Shown: positions 1-8,314 of the stretch, in pieces
Layout: each line of letters opens with the position of its first letter
Numbering within the stretch: position 1 is the stretch's first letter
Source: Streptomyces sp. NBC_01788
GTDB lineage: Bacteria; Actinomycetota; Actinomycetes; Streptomycetales; Streptomycetaceae
Assembly: GCF_035917575.1 (NCBI RefSeq)
Contig: NZ_CP109090.1
Coordinates: 3,286,001-3,350,000 of the forward strand
Length of the DNA stretch: 64,000 nt
Direction of reading: 5' to 3'
The notes under the pieces: model-generated
Databases searched by the model: none
Told to the model about the DNA's origin: nothing
What the model saw: the letters and a program-made list of their open reading frames with translations, nothing else
Made by a program: the position numbers and the translations under genes

Positions 1-29
1 CCGCGCCCCGCGGCGCGCTGCGCAGGCAC

Positions 30-509
30 GTGGACCAGCTCTGGCGCGAGGTCGTCAAGTTCGGCGCGGTGGGCGGGGCTGGGCTGCTGGTCAACCTGCT
101 CGTGTTCAACCTGGTGCGGCACACGACCGGACTCCAGGTGGTGCGGGCCAGCGTCATCGCGACCGTCGTCGCGATCGTCTTCAACTACATCGGCTTCCGC
201 TACTTCACGTACCGGGACCGCGAGAGGACCGGGCGCACCAGGGAACTGACGCTGTTCCTGCTGTTCAGCGCGGTCGGCCTGGTGATCGAGAACGGCGTGC
301 TGTACCTGGCGACGTACGGCTTCGGCTGGGACAGCCCGCTGCAGAGCAACGTCTTCAAGTTCCTCGGCATCGGCATCGCGACCCTGTTCCGCTTCTGGTC
401 GTACCGCACCTGGGTCTTCCGCACCCTGCCGGCCCGGCAGACCGTGGCGGGCGCGGAGTCCTTCCTCCAGACCGAGTCGAAGACGCCCCGGACCAGGGCC
501 TTCCGCTAG
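30..509 (+). CDS. GtrA-family membrane protein
   Basis: A 159-residue protein with four hydrophobic segments (about residues 9-28, 36-58, 72-95 and 103-125), the usual size and topology of the GtrA/DPMS1 family. Members are small inner-membrane proteins linked to flipping or presenting polyprenyl-linked sugars for cell-surface glycosylation. The GTG start lies 30 bases from the window edge, so a longer N-terminus or an upstream partner cannot be excluded. The TAG stop sits inside the end of a short palindromic repeat (506-540). The gene converges on the histidine kinase gene. The substrate cannot be read from sequence; the family assignment is fairly secure. Confidence 0.8.
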   Translation: MDQLWREVVKFGAVGGAGLLVNLLVFNLVRHTTGLQVVRASVIATVVAIVFNYIGFRYFTYRDRERTGRTRELTLFLLFSAVGLVIENGVLYLATYGFGWDSPLQSNVFKFLGIGIATLFRFWSYRTWVFRTLPARQTVAGAESFLQTESKTPRTRAFR

Positions 510-540
510 GGCCTCTCGTTTGGATCAGGCCGGGCTCGCG
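506..540. repeat. Palindromic repeat family A, truncated copy 1
   Basis: This starts CTAGGGCCTCTCGTTTGGAT and matches about 34 bases of one arm of the copies at 16715-16780 and 25371-25564; no second arm is present. Bases 507-509 (TAG) are the stop codon of the GtrA gene. It lies between convergent genes and looks like a half-element left by deletion. Confidence 0.75.
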
Positions 541-551
541 GGCCCTGGCGG

Positions 552-1823
552 TCAGCGCACCATCGGGTGGTCCTCCGGCTCCTTCTTGAGCGGCGGGGTG
601 CGGGACAGGAACAGTCCGAAGACGGGCGGCTGGGCCTGGAGCAGTTCCAGACGGCCGCCGTCGGCCTCGGCGAGGTCGCGGGCGACGGCGAGTCCGATGC
701 CCGTGGAGTTGCGGCCGCTGATGGTGCGCTCGAAGATCCGGGCGCCGAGGTCGGCGGGGACGCCGGAGCCCTCGTCGGTGACCTCCACCACGGCTTGGTT
801 GCCGGTCACGCGGGTGCGCAGCGCCACCGTGCCGCCGCCGTGCATGAGGGAGTTCTCGATCAGCGCGGCCAGCACCTGCGCGACGGCACCCGGCGTGCCC
901 ACGGCCCGGAGGTGCCGCTTGCCGGAGCTGACGATCGCCCGGCCGGCGCTGCGGTAGGCGGGGCGCCACTCGGCGATCTGCTGCTGGATGACCTCGTCGA
1001 GCTCGAAGGAGACGGCGGAGCCGGTGCGCGGGTCGCGGGAGTTGGTCAGCAGGCGGTCCACCACGTCGGTCAGCCGCTCGACCTGGGCGAGGGCGACGTT
1101 CGCCTCCTCCTTCACCGTGTCCGGATCGTCGGTGAGGGTGATCTCCTCCAGGCGCATGGACAGCGCGGTCAGCGGCGTACGCAGCTGGTGGGAGGCGTCG
1201 GCGGCGAGCCGGCGCTCGGCGGTCAGCATCCGGGCGATGCGCTCGGCCGATCCGTCGAGCACGTCCGCGACCCGGTCCAGTTCAGGGACGCCGTAGCGCT
1301 TGTGGCGGGGGCGCGGATCGCCGGATCCGAGGCGCTCGGCGGTCTCGGCCAGGTCGGTCAGCGGGGAGGCGAGCCGGTTGGCCTGGCGGACCGCGAGCAG
1401 CACCGCGGCGACCACCGCGAGCAGCGCCACCAGACCGATGATCAGCAGCGTACGGCCGACCTCGCGGGTCACCGAGGAGCGCGGCTCCTCCACCCGGACG
1501 GTCTCGCCCTGCTCCCCCGTGGCCGTGGAGTGGATCACGTCGCCGGACGGCTTGTCGCCGACCTGGATGGGCCGCTGCCCCGGGATGCCGATCACGGCGT
1601 ACTGGCCGTCGGCCATCTGGTGGCGCAGGATCGCCGCGTTGACCGTCGCCTCGCCGAGCAGCCTGCTGTCGACGATGCTGGCCAGCCGCAGCGCCTCGGA
1701 GTCGACGCGCTCCTGGGCGCTGCTGCTGATGGTGCGGGTCTCCACGATCACCAGGGAGAGACCGAAGACGGCGATCACGACCAGGACCACGGCAAGCGTG
1801 GACTGGATCAGTCGGCGGCGCAT
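552..1823 (-). CDS. Two-component sensor histidine kinase
   Basis: A 423-residue membrane kinase. An N-terminal membrane segment (about 8-28) and a second (about 125-147) flank an extracytoplasmic sensor region. A HAMP-like linker (about 148-200) follows, then the dimerisation/phosphoacceptor helix with the H-box SHQLRTPL (His near 212). The ATPase domain has N-box ENSLMHGGG and glycine boxes DEGSGVP and GIGLAVA. It lies 35 bases downstream of the response-regulator gene and is presumably co-transcribed with it. The expected role is autophosphorylation on His and transfer to the regulator's Asp. The signal is unknown. Confidence 0.92.
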   Translation of the reverse strand: MRRRLIQSTLAVVLVVIAVFGLSLVIVETRTISSSAQERVDSEALRLASIVDSRLLGEATVNAAILRHQMADGQYAVIGIPGQRPIQVGDKPSGDVIHSTATGEQGETVRVEEPRSSVTREVGRTLLIIGLVALLAVVAAVLLAVRQANRLASPLTDLAETAERLGSGDPRPRHKRYGVPELDRVADVLDGSAERIARMLTAERRLAADASHQLRTPLTALSMRLEEITLTDDPDTVKEEANVALAQVERLTDVVDRLLTNSRDPRTGSAVSFELDEVIQQQIAEWRPAYRSAGRAIVSSGKRHLRAVGTPGAVAQVLAALIENSLMHGGGTVALRTRVTGNQAVVEVTDEGSGVPADLGARIFERTISGRNSTGIGLAVARDLAEADGGRLELLQAQPPVFGLFLSRTPPLKKEPEDHPMVR

Positions 1824-1858
1824 GTACTCCTACCTGACGAAAGCGCGGGGCGGCCGGC

Positions 1859-2536
1859 TCAGCTCTTCTCGAAGCGGAAGCCCACGCCGCGCACGGTCGC
1901 GATGTACCGGGGGTTCGCCGCGTCGTCGCCGAGCTTCTTGCGCAGCCACGAGATGTGCATGTCGAGGGTCTTGGTGGACGACCACCAGGTGGTGTCCCAG
2001 ACCTCGCGCATCAGCTGGTCGCGGGTGACGACCCGGCCCGCGTCCCGCACGAGCACCCGGAGCAGGTCGAACTCCTTGGCGGTGAGCTGGAGCTCCTCCT
2101 CGCCCATCCACGCGCGGTGGGACTCGACGTCGATGCGCACGCCGTGGGTGGCGGGCGGCTGCTGCGGCTCGGCGGCTCCGCGCCGCAGCAGGGCCCGGAC
2201 GCGGGCGAGCAGTTCGGCGAGCCGGAAGGGCTTGGTGACGTAGTCGTCCGCGCCCGCGTCGAGGCCGACGACGGTGTCCACCTCGTCGGCGCGCGCGGTC
2301 AGGATCAGGATGGGCACCGTGTGGCCGTCGGAGCGCAGCCGGCGGGCGACCTCCAGGCCGTCCATGCCGGGCAGTCCGAGGTCCAGCACGACCAGGTCGA
2401 CACCGCCCTGCATTCCGGCGTCGAGCGCGGCGGGTCCGTCCTCACGCACCTCGACCTCGTAACCTTCCCTGCGCAGTGCGCGAGCCAGCGGCTCCGAGAT
2501 GGACGCGTCGTCCTCGGCGAGCAGTACACGGGTCAT
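1859..2536 (-). CDS. OmpR/PhoB-family response regulator
   Basis: A 225-residue two-domain regulator. The receiver domain (1-118) has the acidic pocket EDD at 8-10, phosphoacceptor Asp52 in VVLDLGLPG, and Lys102 in VTKPFR. The C-terminal winged-helix domain (about 128-223) contains KEFDLLRVLV and the recognition-helix region SSTKTLDMHISWLRKKLG. It is the first gene of a regulator-kinase operon. The start at 2536 gives the standard family N-terminus. The open frame runs far upstream, but that extension has the composition of an antisense shadow of the transporter gene and is not coding. Confidence 0.93.
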   Translation of the reverse strand: MTRVLLAEDDASISEPLARALRREGYEVEVREDGPAALDAGMQGGVDLVVLDLGLPGMDGLEVARRLRSDGHTVPILILTARADEVDTVVGLDAGADDYVTKPFRLAELLARVRALLRRGAAEPQQPPATHGVRIDVESHRAWMGEEELQLTAKEFDLLRVLVRDAGRVVTRDQLMREVWDTTWWSSTKTLDMHISWLRKKLGDDAANPRYIATVRGVGFRFEKS

Positions 2537-3070
2537 GGACCGATGGTAGTCCGCCGACGCCGCCCGCTGGGGCGGTCCTGCGGTGTGATCGACACGCGCG
2601 GTTCTTACCTTGCGGCCGGCCGGGCGCCGCCTCGGCGGCCCGCGCCACGGATCGCTCGGCCCGGATGTGATCGTTTGAGACCTCGGTAATAGACCTTCGA
2701 AAGCAGGGCAGGGTTCCCCTGTAGCCTGTGATCCATCTCTCAAGTCCTTCCATTTCCGGCAGTGTCCTGCCGTATGGTGGATTGAACGTCTGATGCACAC
2801 AGGGGACCTTTGGCGATCGTATTGACGCTGAAGGTCTCTTTTGTGAGCGGGCCGGCCCGGGCCGGCCCGGAAAGAACGACCTAGGGCCGGGCCTCGTACG
2901 CGCGTCGACGCGGGCAGAGGTGTGGATCCCGGTGGCCGTCGTCCCCCGCTTCGCGATCCGGAGCGGACTCCCCCTGGGCGTGGGGTGGACCTCGGGCCTG
3001 CCGGTGCCGGCCACCCCCACCGGGCGCACAACCGCCGAGGGCGGCGCGTCCCGACCAGCAAGGAACGACC
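2537..3070. other. Intergenic region between divergent regulator and transporter genes
   Basis: A 534-base non-coding stretch. Bases about 2660-2850 are relatively A/T-rich for this genome and probably carry the divergent promoters. A 10-bp self-complementary unit GGGCCGGCCC is present twice in tandem at 2849-2868. I see no ORF with coding character and no RNA gene. Confidence 0.5.
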
Positions 3071-4609
3071 ATGGCGTCCAGCCTGACGAAGGACTCGGTC
3101 CATCCGGGCACCCCCGGTTCCGAGAAGACCTTCTTCGGCCACCCCCGCGGCCTGGCCACCCTCTTCATGACCGAGATGTGGGAGCGCTTCAGCTTCTACG
3201 GCATGCGCGCCCTTCTCGTCGTGTACCTGCTCTCCGGCGGCCCCGACGCCAAGAAGGGGAGCATGAGCGGTGGGCTCGGCATGGATCTGGCCACCACCAC
3301 CGCCATCTACTCCGTCTATCTGTCGATGGTGTACCTGCTCGCCATGCCCGGCGGGTGGCTGGGCGACCGCGTCTGGGGTCCGCGCAAGACGGTGGCGATC
3401 GCCGCGATCACGATCATGGCGGGCCACGCGGTCCTGGCGCTGCCCGGTGGCCAGGCGTCCTTCTTCGCCGGTCTCGCGCTGGTCGCGCTCGGCTCCGGCC
3501 TGCTGAAGGCCAACATCTCCACCATGGTCGGCCACCTCTACAACGGCCCGGACGACCCGCGCCGCGACGGTGGCTTCACGATCTTCTACATGGGCATCAA
3601 CATGGGTGCCTTCTTCGCGCCGCTGATCATCGGCACCGTCGGTCAGCAGGTCAGCTGGCACCTGGGCTTCGGCCTCGCCGCCGTGGGCATGGCGATCGGC
3701 CTCGCGGCCTTCCTCATCGGCACCCGGAACCTGAGCCCGCAGAGCAGCGTCGTGCCGAAGCCGCTGGCCGCCGCCGAGCGTGCATCCTGGCTGCGCAAGG
3801 GCCTGACCTGGCTGGCCGTCGCCGCCGTCTTCTACGGCATCGTCGGCTTCACCGGCCACTTCACCCTGAACTGGGCGATGATCCCGCTCACCGTCATCGG
3901 TCTGGTCATCCCGGCCGGCGTCCTGCTGCGCATCAAGCGCGACAAGGAGCTGACGGGCGCCGAGCAGTCCAGGATGACCGGCTACATCTGGTTCTTCGTC
4001 GCGGCCGCCGCCTTCTGGATGATCTACGACCAGGGCGGTTCGACGGTCCAGGCGTTCGGTGAGACCAAGACCTCCTCCTCGCTGCTCGGCTTCGGCTTCC
4101 CCTCCTCCTGGTACCAGTCGCTGAACCCCGTGTTCATCATGGCGCTGGCCCCGGTCTTCGCCTGGTTCTGGCTGTGGCTGAACCGCAAGGGCAAGGAGCC
4201 GAGCACGGTCGCGAAGTTCTCGGCCGCCCTGTTCTTCATCGGCGTCTCGTTCTTCTTCTTCCTGCTGCCGCTGGGCATGGCCGGCGGCGACACCATGGTC
4301 AGCCCGATGTGGCTGGTCGGCATCTATCTGATCCAGACCGTCGGTGAGCTGTGCCTCTCCCCGGTCGGCCTGTCGGTGACGACCAAGATGGCGCCGGCCA
4401 AGTACGCCAGCCAGATGATGGGCGTGTGGTTCCTCGCGGTCACCGCGGGCGACTCCATCACCAGCCTGCTGTCCAACCCGGCCGTGGCCGGGGTCGACCT
4501 CAGTGGGACGGGCGCGGTCGCACTGGAGGCGGCCCTCGCCGCCCTCGCCGGTGTCGCGGTGTACATGTACCGCCGGAAGGTGAAGTCCCTGATGGGCGAC
4601 GTCCACTGA
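3071..4609 (+). CDS. POT-family proton-dependent oligopeptide transporter
   Basis: A 512-residue integral membrane protein with about 12-14 hydrophobic segments. The N-terminal ExxER-type motif appears as EMWERFSFYGMRALLVVYL (about 36-54), which is diagnostic of the POT/PTR2 (NRT1/PTR) branch of the major facilitator superfamily. The later motif GLLKANISTMVGHLY is also typical. It imports di- and tripeptides with protons. The ATG has a good ribosome-binding site (AAGGAACG) about 6 bases upstream. It is monocistronic, closed by a strong bidirectional terminator at 4621-4668. Confidence 0.93.
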   Translation: MASSLTKDSVHPGTPGSEKTFFGHPRGLATLFMTEMWERFSFYGMRALLVVYLLSGGPDAKKGSMSGGLGMDLATTTAIYSVYLSMVYLLAMPGGWLGDRVWGPRKTVAIAAITIMAGHAVLALPGGQASFFAGLALVALGSGLLKANISTMVGHLYNGPDDPRRDGGFTIFYMGINMGAFFAPLIIGTVGQQVSWHLGFGLAAVGMAIGLAAFLIGTRNLSPQSSVVPKPLAAAERASWLRKGLTWLAVAAVFYGIVGFTGHFTLNWAMIPLTVIGLVIPAGVLLRIKRDKELTGAEQSRMTGYIWFFVAAAAFWMIYDQGGSTVQAFGETKTSSSLLGFGFPSSWYQSLNPVFIMALAPVFAWFWLWLNRKGKEPSTVAKFSAALFFIGVSFFFFLLPLGMAGGDTMVSPMWLVGIYLIQTVGELCLSPVGLSVTTKMAPAKYASQMMGVWFLAVTAGDSITSLLSNPAVAGVDLSGTGAVALEAALAALAGVAVYMYRRKVKSLMGDVH

Positions 4610-4620
4610 CGTCCCCCTGC

Positions 4621-4668
4621 GGCAACGCGAAAGGGCCGCCCCGTGAGGGGCGGCCCTTTCGCGTTGCC
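4621..4668. terminator. Bidirectional hairpin terminator
   Basis: A perfect 22-bp inverted repeat (4621-4642 with 4647-4668) around a 4-base GTGA loop. It sits between the convergent ends of the POT transporter (4609) and the anti-sigma kinase gene (4675), so it can serve both strands. Confidence 0.9.
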
Positions 4669-4674
4669 GGTCTT

Positions 4675-5223
4675 TCAGGCGGGTGCGCCCAGCTCGGCCC
4701 ACACTCTCTTGCCGGTGACGCCGGGGGCGCGGACGACGCCCCAGTCCAGGCACAGCCGCTGGACGATGAACATGCCGTGGCCGCCGGGGCGTCCGGCGCG
4801 GTGCGGGGTGCGCGGGGCGGGCTGTCCGGTGCCGCGGTCGGAGACCTCGAGGCGGATCACCTTGTTGTCGCAGGTGATCTCCAGCTGGTCGGGGCCCTCG
4901 GCGTGCAGGCAGGCGTTGGTGACCAGTTCGGAGACGACGAGGAGGACGTCCTCGGCGGCGGCCCGCTGGTCGGCGGTCGCGGCGGGCAGCCAGCCCCACG
5001 CGTACAACGCCTGGCGGGTGAAGTCGCGGGCGAGCGGCACGACGCCGCTCTCGCCGTCGAAGCTCAGCCTGCGGATCTGGCGACTTCCGGACGGGGCCGC
5101 CGGCACGGCGGTCGCACCCCCTGGGGGTACCGCGCCCGCCGGCGCGTCCCCCTCGGACGCCCCGGAAGCGCCGCTGGGCTCCGGGCCGCGGTCGCCCGGC
5201 GAGTAAGGCCGGGTGGTGCTCAT
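4675..5223 (-). CDS. prsI: Anti-sigma factor, RsbW-like ATP-binding protein (PrsI-like)
   Basis: A 182-residue protein with a disordered Pro/Ala/Gly-rich first 50 residues and a GHKL ATPase domain. The N-box is SELVTNACLHA (about 104-114) and the glycine box GRPGGHGMFIVQRL. This is the RsbW/SpoIIAB-type serine kinase family, which binds a sigma factor and releases it when engaged by an unphosphorylated STAS antagonist. The STAS gene (5471-5848) and a SigB-class sigma gene (6098-7021) are adjacent, as in the SigI-ArsI-PrsI module described in S. coelicolor. The symbol rests on that arrangement. Confidence 0.8.
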   Translation of the reverse strand: MSTTRPYSPGDRGPEPSGASGASEGDAPAGAVPPGGATAVPAAPSGSRQIRRLSFDGESGVVPLARDFTRQALYAWGWLPAATADQRAAAEDVLLVVSELVTNACLHAEGPDQLEITCDNKVIRLEVSDRGTGQPAPRTPHRAGRPGGHGMFIVQRLCLDWGVVRAPGVTGKRVWAELGAPA

Positions 5224-5410
5224 CAGCGCTTCACCTCACCGATTCACCAGTTCACGATTCAAAAGTCACCAGTCACTTCACGTACACGCCGGTACGTCCG
5301 TTCATTCGCCGAATGCCGGTAGCCGGCTCGCGAGGGCCGCCGATCCACTCAGGTTGTCTCCTGCCCGACCGATCGGGGGGAACACCCCCGTTTTCGGCCC
5401 GCCGTGCGGG

Positions 5411-5430
5411 CGCCCGGCGTACGCCGGGCG
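5411..5430. terminator. Candidate hairpin terminator after the STAS gene
   Basis: A perfect 20-bp palindrome (10-bp arms, very G/C-rich) 40 bases beyond the stop of the anti-sigma antagonist gene on the minus strand. No clear T-tract follows. Confidence 0.5.
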
Positions 5431-5470
5431 CGGAACACGAAAGGGGCACGTCGAGAGTCCCGGGGCCGGC

Positions 5471-5848
5471 TCAGCCGGCCTCGTCGGCCAGCGCGTCCTC
5501 CAGGGAGTCGTGCACGGTGAAGACCGCATCCGCCCCTGTGATCTCGAAGACGCGGGCCACCACCGGCAGCATCCCGGCCAGATGCACGCCCCCTCCGGCC
5601 GCCTCCGCCTTCAGCCGCGCGCCCAGCAGGACGTTCAACCCCGTGGAGTCACAGAACTCCAGACGTGAACAGTCCACCACCAGACGCGAGCGCCCCTTGT
5701 CGAGACACCCCTCGAGCGGCTCGCGCAGCAGGTCGGCCGTGTGGTGATCGAGCTCACCCGCCGGCGTCACGACGGCACTGGAGCCCTCTTGCCGCACCTC
5801 CACCAGAAGCCGGCCCGACTGTGCGCTGCCGACCGTCCCGCGGTCCAT
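5471..5848 (-). CDS. arsI: STAS-domain anti-sigma factor antagonist (ArsI-like)
   Basis: A 125-residue single STAS domain. The phosphoacceptor motif is CDSTGLNVLL with Ser68 as the expected target of the anti-sigma kinase, and the hydrophobic core AVVTPAGELDHHTA is typical of SpoIIAA/RsbV. In the unphosphorylated state it would sequester the kinase and free the sigma factor. The start at 5848 gives the normal family length; a longer frame continues upstream without family similarity. It is divergent from the sigma gene, with 249 bases between them. Assignment to the SigI system is by synteny. Confidence 0.85.
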   Translation of the reverse strand: MDRGTVGSAQSGRLLVEVRQEGSSAVVTPAGELDHHTADLLREPLEGCLDKGRSRLVVDCSRLEFCDSTGLNVLLGARLKAEAAGGGVHLAGMLPVVARVFEITGADAVFTVHDSLEDALADEAG

Positions 5849-6097
5849 GCCGTCTCTCTCCCGGGGTCTTGGCTGCTGACTGACGCCCTCGAACCCTACG
5901 CCTTCCCTCACCGCTCCGACACCCGAACAACCACACACAACCGGACATAGCCCCACACAAGGAACTTGCGGCGGTGTTGGTAAAGCGGGTAGGGCTAGTA
6001 GGGACCCGCACCCGACACGGCCGGCTTTGGAGGCGCCGCACACCGCAGTGCACGAATTGGCTTCGGCAGCCATATGCCGAGAACGATGGAGGACATC

Positions 6098-7021
6098 ATG
6101 TCACCCCGGCTCGACGCCTCGCATACCCGGATGGCGACGTCGGCATCCCCCACGGAGCACCTGGATCCCATCGAGTTTCCCGACGTACGCGCCGAGCGGG
6201 CCGACCAGGCCGACGCACTGGCCGGACTTCCGGACATCCCTCCGTACGACGAAGTGGCCCCCGACGACGCCCGGGCCCTGTCCAAGGCCCTCTTCGAGCG
6301 GCTGGAGTCCCTCGAGGAAGGCACTCACGCCTACTCGTACGTCCGCAACACGCTCGTCGAGCTCAACCTCGCGCTCGTCAAGTTCGCCGCCTCCCGCTTC
6401 CGCTCCCGCAGCGAGCCGATGGAGGACATCATCCAGGTCGGCACCATCGGCCTGATCAAGGCGATCGACCGGTTCGAGCTGTCCCGGGGCGTGGAGTTCC
6501 CCACGTTCGCGATGCCCACCATCATCGGTGAGATCAAGCGCTTCTTCCGCGACACCTCCTGGTCCGTACGCGTCCCGCGCCGGCTCCAGGAACTGCGGCT
6601 GGACCTCGCCAAGGCCGGTGACGAACTGGCCCAGCGGCTCGACCGCGCCCCCACGGTCGCCGAACTCGCCGAGCACCTCGGTCTGTCCAACGACGAGGTG
6701 GTGGAAGGCATGGCCGCCTCCAACGCCTACACCGCCTCGTCGCTGGACGCCCAGCCCGAGGAGGACGACTCCGAGGGCGCCCTCGCGGACCGCATCGGCT
6801 ACGAGGACCACGGTCTCGAAGGCATCGAGTTCGTGGAGGCGCTGAAGCCGTTGATCGCGCAACTGCCCTCCCGGGACCGGAAGATCCTGTCCCTGCGATT
6901 CGTCGCCAACATGACCCAGTCGGAGATCGGCGACGAACTGGGCATCTCGCAGATGCACGTCTCCCGGCTGCTGTCCCGCACACTCGGCCAACTGCGCAAG
7001 GGCCTGACACTCGAGGAGTGA
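6098..7021 (+). CDS. sigI: SigB/SigF-class alternative RNA polymerase sigma factor (SigI-like)
   Basis: A sigma-70 family factor with regions 2, 3 and 4. Region 2 includes EDIIQVGTIGLIKAIDRFE and PTFAMPTIIGEIKRFFRD, region 3 starts around RRLQELRLDL, and region 4 contains LPSRDRKILSLRF and MTQSEIGDELGISQMHVSRLL. This is the stress/sporulation SigB-SigF-SigG class. ATG codons at 6074 and 6086 are in frame, but the one at 6098 has GGAGG five bases upstream, giving 307 residues. The neighbouring anti-sigma kinase and STAS antagonist indicate partner-switching control. sigI is by analogy with S. coelicolor. Confidence 0.9.
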   Translation: MSPRLDASHTRMATSASPTEHLDPIEFPDVRAERADQADALAGLPDIPPYDEVAPDDARALSKALFERLESLEEGTHAYSYVRNTLVELNLALVKFAASRFRSRSEPMEDIIQVGTIGLIKAIDRFELSRGVEFPTFAMPTIIGEIKRFFRDTSWSVRVPRRLQELRLDLAKAGDELAQRLDRAPTVAELAEHLGLSNDEVVEGMAASNAYTASSLDAQPEEDDSEGALADRIGYEDHGLEGIEFVEALKPLIAQLPSRDRKILSLRFVANMTQSEIGDELGISQMHVSRLLSRTLGQLRKGLTLEE

Positions 7022-7031
7022 CCGGGTGACG

Positions 7032-7093
7032 GGGCGGCGGTGAAGCGCCGGCCGACGGCCCAGGCGGCCGCGGCCGGCGCTTCACCGCCGCCC
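7032..7093. terminator. Long perfect bidirectional terminator hairpin
   Basis: A 23-bp perfect inverted repeat (7032-7054 with 7071-7093) with a 16-base loop that is itself C/G-rich. It fills the gap between the convergent ends of the sigma gene (7021) and hutI (7116). Confidence 0.9.
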
Positions 7094-7115
7094 TGTGCGG
7101 TCCTGTCGGTCCTGC

Positions 7116-8288
7116 TCAGGCCTCCCGCACGCCGCGCCGCCAGACCTCGGTGACCAGCGGGACGCCCGGCCGGTAGGCCAGGTGCACATGGCTGGGCGCG
7201 TCCAGGACGGCGAGGTCGGCGCGGGCGCCCGGGGACAGACGGCCGACGTCGTCGCGGCGCAGGGCCCTCGCACCGCCCGCCGTCGCCGCCCAGACCGCCT
7301 CGTCCGGGGTCATGCCCATGTCGCGTACGGCGAGCGCGACGCAGAAGGGCACCGAGGACGTGAAGGACGAGCCCGGGTTGCAGTCGGTGGACAGGGCGAC
7401 CGTGACACCCGCGTCGAGGAGGCGGCGGGCGTCGGGCCACTGGGCGCGGGTGGAGAACTCGGCGCCGGGCAGGAGCGTGGCGACCGTGTTCCCGTTCGCC
7501 AGCGCGTCCACGTCCGCGTCGGTCAGATGCGTGCAGTGGTCGGCGCTGGCCGCGTCGAGCTCGACGGCGAGCTGGACGCCGGGGCCGTGGCTGAGCTGGT
7601 TGGCGTGGATGCGCGGGAGCAGGCCCTTGGCCATGCCCGCGGTGAGGATCTCCCGGGCCTGGTCGCCGTCGAAGGCGCCCTTCTCGCAGAAGACGTCGAT
7701 CCAGCGGGCGTGCGGGGCGCAGGCGTCCAGCATCTCCCCGGTGACCAGGGCGACGTACGCCGCCGGGTCCCCGGCGTGGTCAGGGGAGACGATGTGGGCG
7801 CCGAGGTAGGTGACCTCGTCGGTGTGCGCGGCGGCGATGCGCAGGGCGCGGGCCTCGTCGGCGACGGTGAGGCCGTAGCCGGACTTGGTCTCGAACGTGG
7901 TCGTGCCCTGGCGCAGGGCCTCGGCGAGGTAGCGGGTGAGGTTGGCCTCCAGCTCCGCGTCGGTGGCGGCGCGGGTGGCGGCGACCGTGGTGCGGATGCC
8001 GCCGGCGCTGTAGGCCCGGCCGGACATGCGGGCGTTGAACTCCTCGGTGCGGTCGCCCGCGAAGACCAGGTGGGAGTGGGAGTCGACGAAGCCGGGGATC
8101 ACCGCCCGGCCGCCGGCGTCGACCCGGTTGTCAGTGGCGGGTGCTTTGCTGGATTCACCGGTCCACGCGACGTGGTCGCCGTCGATGACGACGGCCGCGT
8201 CCCGGATCAGTCCGAGGGGGGATCCGTCACCGAGGGAGGGGTCGTTGGTGACCAGCGTGGCGATATTGGTGATGACGGTGCTGCTCAT
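7116..8288 (-). CDS. hutI: Imidazolonepropionase
   Basis: A 390-residue amidohydrolase-superfamily enzyme that opens 4-imidazolone-5-propionate to N-formimino-L-glutamate, the third step of histidine degradation. Metal-binding motif [14 protein letters not shown] (about 65-78) and the family signatures [18 protein letters not shown] and STDCNPGSS are present. Length matches the family. It is the last gene of the hutU-M20-hutF-hutI series, 26 bases after hutF. The start at 8288 gives the standard N-terminus; the open frame continues upstream over hutF in another phase and is not coding there. Confidence 0.95.
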   Translation of the reverse strand: MSSTVITNIATLVTNDPSLGDGSPLGLIRDAAVVIDGDHVAWTGESSKAPATDNRVDAGGRAVIPGFVDSHSHLVFAGDRTEEFNARMSGRAYSAGGIRTTVAATRAATDAELEANLTRYLAEALRQGTTTFETKSGYGLTVADEARALRIAAAHTDEVTYLGAHIVSPDHAGDPAAYVALVTGEMLDACAPHARWIDVFCEKGAFDGDQAREILTAGMAKGLLPRIHANQLSHGPGVQLAVELDAASADHCTHLTDADVDALANGNTVATLLPGAEFSTRAQWPDARRLLDAGVTVALSTDCNPGSSFTSSVPFCVALAVRDMGMTPDEAVWAATAGGARALRRDDVGRLSPGARADLAVLDAPSHVHLAYRPGVPLVTEVWRRGVREA

Positions 8289-8314
8289 GGTGTCCTCAGG
8301 GGTGACGGGGGGAT

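Noticed and set aside
355..2243. Long plus-strand frames over the histidine kinase and response regulator
   Set aside because: They lie antisense to clear two-component genes and have no domain or start signal.
2537..4999. A very long minus-strand open frame continuing upstream of the response regulator across the transporter gene
   Set aside because: It is antiparallel to the POT transporter, whose family motifs are unmistakable; the extension is Arg/Gly/Ala-rich without domains, a G/C-rich shadow.
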